From the NCBI GenBank assembly GCA_045866275.1, contig BAAFRX010000012.1:1-64000 (forward strand): a stretch of DNA of 64,000 nucleotides, written 5' to 3'. Positions 20,324 through 27,576 of the stretch are shown one piece after another. The DNA comes from Sideroxyarcus sp045866275. Its GTDB lineage: Bacteria > Pseudomonadota > Gammaproteobacteria > Burkholderiales > Gallionellaceae. The position numbers and the translations under genes are program-made. Below the pieces are notes generated by a model. That model did no database searches. It was not told the DNA's origin and saw nothing but the letters and a program-made list of their open reading frames with translations. Positions within the stretch are counted from its first letter, which is position 1, and each line of letters starts with the position of its first letter.

Positions 20324-20788
20324 ATGCAAAGATACGACGATCTGGTGGCAGACGCGCTGACCCTGGTGCGCGAGGTGACGCCGTGGGATTTCGGGCGGCG
20401 CTACCGCGCGGGCGACGTACCGCTGCTGCTCGATGTGCGCGAAGCGGCGGAGTTTGCCGCGCTGCACATTCCCGGCTCGCTCAATGTCCCGCGCGGCGTG
20501 CTGGAGCAATCCTGCGAATGGGATTACGACGAGACCGTGCCGGAACTGGCGGGCGGGCGCGAACGCGAGATCGTGGTGATCTGCCGCTCCGGCAAGCGCT
20601 CGGTACTGGCGGCGGATGTGATGCAGCGCATGGGGTTCGGCAACGTGGTGTCGCTCATGCTCGGCATCCGTGGCTGGAATGACGCGGAGTTGCCGCTGCG
20701 GGATGCAGCCGGGAGGATGATCGACGCGGACACGGGCGATCAGTTGCTGGTCTCGAGCGTGAGACTGGAGCAGCGCAAACCGAAGTGA
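20324..20788 (+). CDS. Rhodanese-domain protein
   Basis: The 154-residue protein has a single rhodanese domain: LLDVREAAEFAALHIPGSLNVP and the active-site loop VICRSGKRSVLAAD, in which the Cys would carry persulfide sulfur. Single-domain rhodaneses transfer sulfane sulfur to varied acceptors, so the specific role is open. GAGGAAGG precedes the ATG. The N-terminal 35 residues before the domain are unassigned. It ends 14 bases before a bidirectional terminator. Confidence 0.88.
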   Translation: MQRYDDLVADALTLVREVTPWDFGRRYRAGDVPLLLDVREAAEFAALHIPGSLNVPRGVLEQSCEWDYDETVPELAGGREREIVVICRSGKRSVLAADVMQRMGFGNVVSLMLGIRGWNDAELPLRDAAGRMIDADTGDQLLVSSVRLEQRKPK

Positions 20789-20802
20789 GGTTGCTGGAAA
20801 TG

Positions 20803-20830
20803 AAAAAAGCGGCCATTGGGCCGCTTTTTT
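20803..20830. terminator. Bidirectional terminator between rhodanese and BI-1 genes
   Basis: A perfect 12-bp stem, AAAAAAGCGGCC (20803-20814) with GGCCGCTTTTTT (20819-20830), has an ATTG loop and T-runs on both strands. It serves the convergent rhodanese (+) and BI-1 (-) genes. Confidence 0.93.
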
Positions 20831-20847
20831 CATGAAGGCGAAGAAAC

Positions 20848-21534
20848 TTACTCGCGTTCGCCGCTGAATGCCATCAGCAGTTGCAGCAGGTTGACGAACA
20901 GGTTGTAGAGGCTCATGTAGATGGACAGGGTGGCCATCACATAGTTGGTTTCGCCGCCGTGCACGATACGGCTCACATCGAACAGGATGTAAGCGGAGAA
21001 GATCAGCACGGCGATGGCAGAGATCGTCAGCGACAGGGCAGGGATCTGGAAGAACAGATTCGCCAGCGAAGCGACGATCAGCAGGATCAGGCCGATGAAC
21101 AGGAACTTGCCCATGAAGCTGAAATCCTTCCTGGTCACGGTGGCGAGGGTGGCCAGCGAGAAGAAGATCAGGCCGGTGCCACCGGCGGCCATGCCGATCA
21201 GTTGTGCGCCATTTTTCAGGTGCAGCGCGACTTGCAGGATCGGGCCGAGGAACACGCCGGCGACAAAGGTGAAGCCGAGCAGCGCGGCGATGCCCCACAC
21301 GCTGTTGCGCAAGGCGGCGACCGCGAACAGCAGGCCCATCATCACGCCGAACATCAGCAGTGACGAGATGATCGGACTTTGCGCCATGAACGCCAGATTG
21401 ATCGAGGTGCCGACGAAAGCGCCGATGATCGTCGGGATCATGGTCAGCGCCAGCATCAGGTAGGTGTTGCGCAGCACCTTGTTCTGTTCGCCCGACAGGG
21501 TGCCGAGGGTGGCGGTTTGGGTTGGATAATTCAT
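20848..21534 (-). CDS. Bax inhibitor-1 / YccA family membrane protein
   Basis: The 228-residue product has about seven transmembrane helices and the family features FTFVAGVFLGPIL, LIFSAYILFDVSRIVHGGETNYVMATLSIYMSLYNLFVNLL (shown in part as LFDVSRIVHGGETN). Bacterial members include YccA, which modulates FtsH, and BsYetJ, a pH-sensitive calcium leak channel; the acidic C-terminal tail GERE is compatible with this family. AGGAGG lies just upstream of the ATG. It stands alone as a one-gene unit on the minus strand. Confidence 0.92.
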   Translation of the reverse strand: MNYPTQTATLGTLSGEQNKVLRNTYLMLALTMIPTIIGAFVGTSINLAFMAQSPIISSLLMFGVMMGLLFAVAALRNSVWGIAALLGFTFVAGVFLGPILQVALHLKNGAQLIGMAAGGTGLIFFSLATLATVTRKDFSFMGKFLFIGLILLIVASLANLFFQIPALSLTISAIAVLIFSAYILFDVSRIVHGGETNYVMATLSIYMSLYNLFVNLLQLLMAFSGERE

Positions 21535-21627
21535 GGTTTCCTCCTGGTTAAACTATCAGTGCGCCGAAGTGCACACGCGGGTTGAGACTACCGAAGATGC
21601 GAAAAAGTTGCAAACCCCCGACAAAAC

Positions 21628-22176
21628 TTAACGGGCCCTCGCCGGAGGAGCCAGATCGCCGCCGTGCAGCGTGAATTGCCCGCGTTTTCGGTCGGCGAAG
21701 AAATGCTCCAGCGTGGCCCGCACCGGGCGGAACGCCAGTTGCTCCCAGGGGATTTCCGCCTCGCTGAAGAGTTTCACCTCCAGGCTTTCGATGCCGGGCG
21801 AAAAATCCAGATCCAGCAGGGTGGCGCGGAACAGCAGGTGCACCTGGTTGATGTAGGCCAGGTTGTACAGGCCGTACAGTTCGTGCACCTGCACCCGCGC
21901 ATTGGCCTCTTCCAGGGTTTCGCGTGCCGCGCCCTGCCAGGTCGTCTCGTCGTTTTCCATGAAGCCGGCGGGCAGTGTCCACAATCCGCGGCGCGGTTCG
22001 ATCGCGCGCAGGCAGAGCAGGATGCGCCCGTCCGACCACTCCGGAATGGTGCCGACGATCATGCGCGGATTCTGGTAATGGATGGTGGCGCAGGCGGTAC
22101 AGACATAGCGCTCGCGGTGGTCGTCCTGCGGTTTGCGCAATTCGACCGGTGCGCCGCAGGCAGGACAGAACTTCAT
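21628..22176 (-). CDS. Nudix hydrolase with N-terminal zinc ribbon
   Basis: This 182-residue protein starts with a zinc ribbon (MKFCPACGAPVELRKP with a second CXXC in YVCTAC), then a Nudix domain with GFMENDETTWQGAARETLEEANA as the Nudix box (G at its start, then RETLEEANA; the usual final Gly of EEXGU is Ala). NudC-like and related zinc-ribbon Nudix enzymes act on nucleotide diphosphate derivatives; the exact substrate cannot be read from sequence. The ATG at 22176 overlaps the bamD stop as TGATG, so it is probably co-translated with bamD. Confidence 0.88.
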   Translation of the reverse strand: MKFCPACGAPVELRKPQDDHRERYVCTACATIHYQNPRMIVGTIPEWSDGRILLCLRAIEPRRGLWTLPAGFMENDETTWQGAARETLEEANARVQVHELYGLYNLAYINQVHLLFRATLLDLDFSPGIESLEVKLFSEAEIPWEQLAFRPVRATLEHFFADRKRGQFTLHGGDLAPPARAR

Positions 22177-22967
22177 CACCAGAACTTCCACCAGGGCGTT
22201 TCGCTTTCCTGGAAATTGCTGCGCGAAGGGTGCACGCCATCCCGGGCGATATTCAGATCGAGCACGCGCCGGGCATCGCGGCTTAAGTCGTCCAGGCCAA
22301 GCGCGGCATAGCCCTGCACCATGATTTGCAGCGCATCGCGTGTCTGCGGCGTGTTCGGATAATCGGCCAGCACGCCTTGTGCGCGATTGACCGCGGCGAC
22401 ATGCGCACCGCGGCGCAGGTAATAGCTGGCAACGGCGATCTCGTGTTTGGCCAGGGTGACTTGCAGATACTGGCGGCGCAGGCGCGCATCCCTGGCGTAG
22501 CGACTGTCCGGGTAGCGGCTGACCAGTTCGGCAAAGGCATCGGCGGCGGCATGCAGCGAGCCCGGGTCGCGTTCAGCGGGGTCCTGCCCGAACAACGTGC
22601 TCAGGAAGCTGTTCACATTCTCGTCGAAGTTGATCAGGCCTTTCAGGTACAGCACGTAATCCAGGCGCTCGCTGTTGGGGAATTGTTTCACGAAACGTTC
22701 GAGGGTGGCCAGTGCAGGAACCGGTTCTTTCTGTTTGTAATAGGCATAGGCAATTTCGATTTGTGCCTGTTGCGCATAACGGCCATACGGGAAGCGCGAC
22801 TGCAGTTTTTCGAACAACTTGATGGCGTTGCTGTAGCTGCCATCCTGATTGGCGTTCTTTGCAGCGGCATACAACTGGTCGGCGTTCGCCGTCGGATTCT
22901 CTTCCGTGGGCAGACTGCCGCACGCGGTTAACGTGAGCAGGAGGAAAACAGATAAACTATGACGCAT
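22176..22967 (-). CDS. bamD: Outer membrane assembly lipoprotein BamD
   Basis: BamD is the essential lipoprotein partner of BamA in inserting beta-barrel proteins. The 263-residue product has a lipoprotein signal with lipobox LTAC (Cys16) and five TPR-like repeats, e.g. YAAAKNANQDGSYSNAIKLF and YAQQAQIEIAYAYYKQKEPV. The start ATG overlaps that of the divergent rluD by two bases (shared CATG). BamA is encoded at the far right of the window. The natural promoter is probably the extended -10 at 22994-23002, inside rluD. Confidence 0.95.
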   Translation of the reverse strand: MRHSLSVFLLLTLTACGSLPTEENPTANADQLYAAAKNANQDGSYSNAIKLFEKLQSRFPYGRYAQQAQIEIAYAYYKQKEPVPALATLERFVKQFPNSERLDYVLYLKGLINFDENVNSFLSTLFGQDPAERDPGSLHAAADAFAELVSRYPDSRYARDARLRRQYLQVTLAKHEIAVASYYLRRGAHVAAVNRAQGVLADYPNTPQTRDALQIMVQGYAALGLDDLSRDARRVLDLNIARDGVHPSRSNFQESETPWWKFW

Positions 22968-23952
22968 GATTGAACCCGAAGAAGATTTTTCCGATTATAG
23001 CAAAGACGCTGCGTCATCCGGCCCGCTTGAGCTGATTGTGCCGCTTGAACACGGCGGCCTGCGTCTCGACCAGGCGCTGGTCAGACTGCTGCCGGAATAT
23101 TCGCGCAGCCGCCTGCAAGACTGGATCGTGCAGGGGCTGGTGACTGTCAACGACACGCCCGCCACGGTGAAACAGAAAGTGTGGGGCGGCGAACGGCTCC
23201 GCGTCTTGCCGCAGATCCATCCGTCCGAGCAAGCCAGCGCGGCCGAGGACATCCCGCTCGACATCGTGCATGAGGACGACGCCATCCTGATCATCGACAA
23301 ACCGGCCGGGCTGGTGGTGCATCCGGGCAGCGGCAACTGGCGGGGCACGTTGCTCAACGCGCTGTTGCACCATGCGCCGCAACTGCAGGAAGTGCCGCGT
23401 GCCGGCATCGTGCACCGGCTGGACAAGGACACCAGCGGACTGATGGTGGTCGCCAAATCGCTGGTCGCGCAGACCGCGCTGGTGCGCCAGATGCAGGCGC
23501 GCAGCGTGAAACGCGAATATCTGGCGCTGGTGTGGGGCGTGCTCAATCACGGCGGGACGGTCGATCTGCCCATTGGGCGCCATCCCTCGCAGCGGGTGAA
23601 GATGGCCGTGGTGGAACAGGGCAAGGAAGCCGTCACCCATTACCGCATCGAGCAGACTTTCCCGAGCTGCACCCTTGTGCGTTGCCGCCTCGAAACCGGG
23701 CGCACCCACCAGATTCGCGTGCATCTGACCTACCTGGGGCACCCTCTGATCGGCGACCGTGTGTATCAGCGCGGTGTGCAAAAATGCACGCTGCCCCTGC
23801 GTGAACTGCTGAACGGCTTCCCGCGCCAGGCCTTGCACGCCACCAGGCTGGCGCTAGCGCATCCGCTGACGGGCGAAACGATGGAGTGGGAATCGCCCTT
23901 GCCGGAAGACATGGCAGAATTGTTGGACAAAATCGACGAGGCGCGCGAATGA
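22966..23952 (+). CDS. rluD: 23S rRNA pseudouridine synthase RluD
   Basis: RluD makes pseudouridines 1911, 1915 and 1917 in helix 69 of 23S rRNA. The protein has an S4-like RNA-binding domain (LRLDQALVRLLPEYSRSRLQDWI in part) and the catalytic motif GIVHRLDKDTSGLMVVAK with the nucleophilic Asp. From 22966 it is 328 residues, with an unusual acidic N-terminal extension of about 25 residues. A GTG at 23038 would remove it and clear the bamD promoter; the true start is uncertain. It overlaps pgeF by ATGA. The rluD-pgeF pair opposite bamD is also the E. coli arrangement. Confidence 0.93.
   Translation: MIEPEEDFSDYSKDAASSGPLELIVPLEHGGLRLDQALVRLLPEYSRSRLQDWIVQGLVTVNDTPATVKQKVWGGERLRVLPQIHPSEQASAAEDIPLDIVHEDDAILIIDKPAGLVVHPGSGNWRGTLLNALLHHAPQLQEVPRAGIVHRLDKDTSGLMVVAKSLVAQTALVRQMQARSVKREYLALVWGVLNHGGTVDLPIGRHPSQRVKMAVVEQGKEAVTHYRIEQTFPSCTLVRCRLETGRTHQIRVHLTYLGHPLIGDRVYQRGVQKCTLPLRELLNGFPRQALHATRLALAHPLTGETMEWESPLPEDMAELLDKIDEARE
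22994..23002 (-). promoter_or_regulatory. Extended -10 promoter for bamD, inside rluD
   Basis: On the minus strand these bases read TGCTATAAT, a perfect extended -10 element. It lies 27 bases upstream of the bamD ATG and within codons 10-13 of the rluD frame as annotated from 22966. No good -35 hexamer is seen, which extended -10 promoters tolerate. Confidence 0.65.
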
Positions 23953-24686
23953 ACCTGCTCGAACATTGCCTTGTTCCGGACTGGCCGGCGCCGTCCCAGG
24001 TCAAAGCCTTGCAGACCACGCGCCACGGGGGTGTCAGCACCGCCCCTTACGACACACTTAACCTCGGTTTGCATGTTGGGGATGATCCGGTGCGGGTGAA
24101 TCAGAACCGCATGCGGCTGGCACCGCTCATGCCGAGCGAACCGGTCTGGCTGGAACAGGTGCACGGCACCGTGGTCGCCAACGCCGATGCCGCTGCTTGC
24201 CGAGTGGTGGCCGATGCCTGCATCGCGCGCCGGCGCGGTTCGGTGTGCGTGGTGATGACGGCGGACTGCCTGCCGGTATTGCTGTGCGCCGCAGACGGCA
24301 GCGTGGTCGGCGCGGCACACGCGGGCTGGCGCGGCCTGTGCGACGGCGTGATCGAGGCGACCGTCGCGGCGATGGGGATTGCGCCACACAACTTGATGGC
24401 CTGGCTCGGGCCGGCGATCAGCCAGGCGCATTTTGAAGTGGGCGAGGACGTGCGCGCCGCTTTCGTTGCGCACCGGGCGCAGGCCGCAGAAGCCTTCATC
24501 GCGCAGGCTGAACCGGGTAAATATCACGCCGACCTCTATTTGCTGGCAAGGCAACGTCTGCACGCGCTCGGCGTCAACCGCATCTTCGGCGGTGGGCAGT
24601 GCACCTTCGGCGATCGCGATCGCTTTTTCTCTTACCGCCGTGATGGGGTGACTGGTCGCATGGGGACTTTTATCTGGCTGACATGA
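23949..24686 (+). CDS. pgeF: Peptidoglycan editing factor PgeF (laccase-domain, YfiH family)
   Basis: The 245-residue protein belongs to the YfiH/DUF152 family. Conserved zinc/copper-site elements are TADCLPVLLCAADG, AAHAGWRGLCDGV and GPAISQAHFEVGED. In E. coli this protein prevents L-Ser incorporation in place of L-Ala in peptidoglycan precursors; relatives act as purine nucleoside phosphorylases. The ATG at 23949 overlaps the rluD stop. Confidence 0.92.
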   Translation: MNLLEHCLVPDWPAPSQVKALQTTRHGGVSTAPYDTLNLGLHVGDDPVRVNQNRMRLAPLMPSEPVWLEQVHGTVVANADAAACRVVADACIARRRGSVCVVMTADCLPVLLCAADGSVVGAAHAGWRGLCDGVIEATVAAMGIAPHNLMAWLGPAISQAHFEVGEDVRAAFVAHRAQAAEAFIAQAEPGKYHADLYLLARQRLHALGVNRIFGGGQCTFGDRDRFFSYRRDGVTGRMGTFIWLT

Positions 24687-24799
24687 GGTTGGATAAGGAT
24701 TAGACCCAGATAATCGACGGAGGCAAACGGGGTGAGCGCCGGGCTAACCCGATACATTGGATGGCAGTCCGATGCGGTGGGATGGGTTTGTCCGTCAGA

Positions 24800-24821
24800 T
24801 CGGGTGCGAACCCGACCCGCA
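24800..24821. repeat. Degenerate copy of the GTCGGG-type palindrome
   Basis: TCGGGTGCGAACCCGACCCG contains a short palindrome CGGGT-GCGA-ACCCG followed by ACCCG, close to the palindrome-plus-CCCAC units at 32874, 36910, 46663 and 51747. It lies in the pgeF-ZIP spacer just upstream of a TACAAT -10-like box (24832-24837). Confidence 0.45.
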
Positions 24822-24864
24822 TCGGGTAGGCTACAATGCGCGCCCTGAAAATGTCTTGTCCGAA

Positions 24865-25638
24865 ATGACCACTCTTGCCTGGATCATCGTTGCCAGTCTG
24901 TTCGGCGGCGTGTTGAGCGTACTCGCGGCGGCGCTGTTCGCGCTCAATACGCGCGCGCACTGGATTGGCGCGCTGGTCAGCTACGCCATCGGCGCGCTGC
25001 TGGGCGCGGTGTTTCTCGACATCCTGCCGGAAGCGATCGAATTGTCGCCCAACGTGGCGGCGGTGAGCGCTACCGTGCTGTTTGGCATCCTGCTGTTCTT
25101 CACCTTGGAGAAAGTACTGATCTGGCGCCACTGCCACCACGACCATTGTGAAGTGCACGAGCCGCACGAACCGGCTGCGCACGACCACGGGCGCAGCGGT
25201 ACCATGGTCATGATCGGCGATACGTTCCACAACTTTATCGACGGCATCATCATCGCCACCGCATTCCTGGCGGACACCCGCCTCGGCATCGTCACCGCAC
25301 TGGCCATCATCGCGCACGAGATTCCCCAGGAAGTCGGAGATTTCGCCATCCTGCTCCATTCCGGCTACAGCAAGCTGCGCGCCTTCCAGCTCAATCTTGT
25401 TTCCAGTGTCGCCACGCTGATCGGCGGCGTGCTGGCCTATTTCACCCTGCAGGATTTGCAGGCCTGGACGCCGTATATCCTCGCCCTGGCCGCGGCCAGC
25501 ATGATCTACGTCGCCGTGGCCGACCTCATTCCGGGGCTGCATAAACGCACCCGGATGCGCGACACCGTGCAGCAGGTGTCGTTGATCGTGTTCGGCGTGG
25601 CGACCGTTGCCCTGGTCGGCTTCGTCGCCGCAGTGTAG
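24865..25638 (+). CDS. ZIP-family metal transporter
   Basis: ZIP proteins import zinc and other divalent cations. The 257-residue product has about eight helices, the metal-site helices HNFIDGIIIATAF and HEIPQEVGDFAIL, and a His-rich loop (RHCHHDHCEVHEPHEPAAHDHG in part: RHCHHDHCEVHEPHE) before them. The ATG at 24865 is supported by the normal hydrophobic start. A five-codon upstream frame beginning at 24851 (MSCPK) ends in an ATGA overlap with this start, so translational coupling from the leader is possible. A CDF exporter follows nine bases downstream, an import/export pair for metals. Confidence 0.93.
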   Translation: MTTLAWIIVASLFGGVLSVLAAALFALNTRAHWIGALVSYAIGALLGAVFLDILPEAIELSPNVAAVSATVLFGILLFFTLEKVLIWRHCHHDHCEVHEPHEPAAHDHGRSGTMVMIGDTFHNFIDGIIIATAFLADTRLGIVTALAIIAHEIPQEVGDFAILLHSGYSKLRAFQLNLVSSVATLIGGVLAYFTLQDLQAWTPYILALAAASMIYVAVADLIPGLHKRTRMRDTVQQVSLIVFGVATVALVGFVAAV

Positions 25639-25647
25639 GGGGCGGAC

Positions 25648-26505
25648 ATGGACGACCGCCTCAAACGCTATGTCTGGCTGTCGATTGCGGCGGCCATCGC
25701 CACCATTCTGCTCAAGGGCGTCGCGTGGTGGCTGACCGGCTCGGTCGGCCTGTTGTCCGACACGCTGGAATCCTTCGTCAACCTGGCCGGCGCCTTGATG
25801 GCGTTCGCCATGCTGACGCTCGCGGCCGTACCGGCGGATGACAAACATGCTTTCGGCCACGGCAAAGCCGAATATTTTTCCAGTGCGTTCGAGGGATTCC
25901 TCATCCTGCTCGCGGCAGCCAGCATCGCCTATGCCGCGATTGACCGTCTGCTGCATCCGCAAGCACTTGAAGCAGTCGGGGTCGGTCTGCTGGTGTCGGT
26001 CGTGGCCTCCCTCATCAATCTGTTCGCCGCATTCGAGCTGCTCAAGGCGGGGCGCCAGTTCAACTCGATCACGCTTGAAGCCGATGCCAAACACCTGATG
26101 ACCGATGTATGGACCTCGGTCGGCGTCATCGTTGGCGTGGGGCTGGTCTGGCTCAGCGGCTGGCTGTGGCTGGATCCGCTGATCGCCTTGCTGGTGGCGG
26201 CGAACATCGTGTGGACCGGCTGGCAGTTGCTGCACCGCTCCGCCTCCGGCCTGATGGATGAAGTCTTGCCGCCGCAACAATTGGCCGGAATTGAACAGGT
26301 GCTGGACGGCTACCGCCGGCAGGGACTGGTGTTCGAGGAATTGCGTACCCGCCAGGCGGGGATGCAGGCCTTCATTTCCCTGCACGTGCGCGTTCCCGGC
26401 GAGTGGTCGGTCGCGCAAGGGCATGACTGGCTGGAGCGGATCGAGGCGGACATTCGCACCATCGTGCCGGGCGGCAATGTGATCACGCATCTGGAGCCGA
26501 TCTAA
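25648..26505 (+). CDS. Cation diffusion facilitator (FieF-like metal exporter)
   Basis: CDF proteins export divalent metals (Zn, Fe, Mn) in exchange for protons. The 285-residue product has six hydrophobic helices, the transport-site motifs SDTLES in helix 2 and HLMTDVWTS in helix 5, HAFGHGKAEYFSS in the loop between, and a C-terminal cytoplasmic domain (residues about 205-285) typical of the family. Helix 2 has Asp, then Glu where many members have His or Asp, so metal choice is uncertain. GGGGGCGG precedes the ATG. Co-transcription with the ZIP gene is likely. Confidence 0.92.
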   Translation: MDDRLKRYVWLSIAAAIATILLKGVAWWLTGSVGLLSDTLESFVNLAGALMAFAMLTLAAVPADDKHAFGHGKAEYFSSAFEGFLILLAAASIAYAAIDRLLHPQALEAVGVGLLVSVVASLINLFAAFELLKAGRQFNSITLEADAKHLMTDVWTSVGVIVGVGLVWLSGWLWLDPLIALLVAANIVWTGWQLLHRSASGLMDEVLPPQQLAGIEQVLDGYRRQGLVFEELRTRQAGMQAFISLHVRVPGEWSVAQGHDWLERIEADIRTIVPGGNVITHLEPI

Positions 26506-26670
26506 ACATCTGCTTGTCGTTGGCGCAAAATTACCCGTATCATGGAAACCGACCGGGTAGCGGACGTAATTGAACCGGATTTATTGTTCTTTATTACGGG
26601 ATCTTCCCCGTGATTGGCGCGGAAGATGGGTGCGGCGGTTTTGTTTCAGATACCCCAGGGAGGAGAGAAA

Positions 26671-27573
26671 ATGCAGGCCATTTCGTCTTTCAATAATCCA
26701 GCAGATGCAACCTTCACTCAACTTTCAACGCGCTTTGATTCCGAGTGCGGAATTTTCTGGACGTATAGCGATCCGGAAGGCGTGCCTTGTTTTAATCTTA
26801 CCTTTTTGGATGATTTGATTCGTCACCATAATGCCATAAAAAACAGCGGTGGTCGCATATTACGGGATGGGGTATGGCACGATATTCATTATTCGGTCGG
26901 TGCTTCTTTAACCCCCGGGGTCTTTAATCTGGGTGGGGAGATATCGCTGTTCAGGCGATTGATTCGGGAGCGGGATCGAGATGGGCTCTTGAGTTATGCC
27001 ACCCAGTGTGTGGATGCATTGATTCTTCGCATCCACCATTTTGACCTGCCACTCACCACGATTAGCCTGGTTCAAGGAGATGCTCTGGGAGGAGGATTTG
27101 AAGCTGCACTGACCAGCGATGTCATTATCGCCGAGAAGGGTAGCATCATGGGATTCCCGGAGGTTTTGTTTAATCTGTTCCCGGGTATGGGGGCATACAG
27201 TTTGTTGGGCCGAAAGGTCGGGTCCCAAAATGCCGAGAAAATTATTTTGAGCGGGAAGATGTTCACGGCCGAAGAGTTGCTGGGAATGGGTGTGGTGGAC
27301 GTGATTGCCGAAAATGGCGAAGGTGAGAAAGCGCTGTTCGACTACGTCAAGAAACAAGAAAGAAGATCAAACGCGTACCAGGCTGTTCAACGCGCCAAAC
27401 ATCGTTTCAATCCGGTGACCCATCAGGAACTGCTCGACATCACCACGATCTGGGTTGATGCCGCACTCAAGCTGACCGAGAAAGACCTGAAGGTGATGGA
27501 CCGGCTGGTGCGTTCGCAGGAGCGCAACTTCATTCATTCCAAGGAAGCGCAGCCCCAGCGCAACGCGGCCTGA
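26671..27573 (+). CDS. rpfF: DSF synthase RpfF (crotonase family)
   Basis: RpfF makes diffusible signal factor, a cis-2-unsaturated fatty acid, from acyl-ACP by dehydration and thioester cleavage. The 300-residue protein has the crotonase core VQGDALGGGFEAALTSDVI and MGFPEVLFNLFPGMGAYSLL. Glu144 and Glu164 match the two catalytic glutamates of Xanthomonas RpfF (Glu141 and Glu161), with the same spacing of 20. The ATG at 26671 follows GGGAGGAGAG, a strong site; an upstream ATG at 26614 has none. The DNA is visibly more A+T-rich than its neighbours, a hint of transfer. It converges on rpfC, four bases away at the stop codons. Confidence 0.9.
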   Translation: MQAISSFNNPADATFTQLSTRFDSECGIFWTYSDPEGVPCFNLTFLDDLIRHHNAIKNSGGRILRDGVWHDIHYSVGASLTPGVFNLGGEISLFRRLIRERDRDGLLSYATQCVDALILRIHHFDLPLTTISLVQGDALGGGFEAALTSDVIIAEKGSIMGFPEVLFNLFPGMGAYSLLGRKVGSQNAEKIILSGKMFTAEELLGMGVVDVIAENGEGEKALFDYVKKQERRSNAYQAVQRAKHRFNPVTHQELLDITTIWVDAALKLTEKDLKVMDRLVRSQERNFIHSKEAQPQRNAA

Positions 27574-27576
27574 CAC

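Noticed and set aside
22959..22973. Tiny frame ATGACGCATGATTGA after AGGAGG
   Set aside because: The AGGAGG is 14 bases from this ATG and sits on the strand opposite to bamD coding sequence; four codons only, probably chance.
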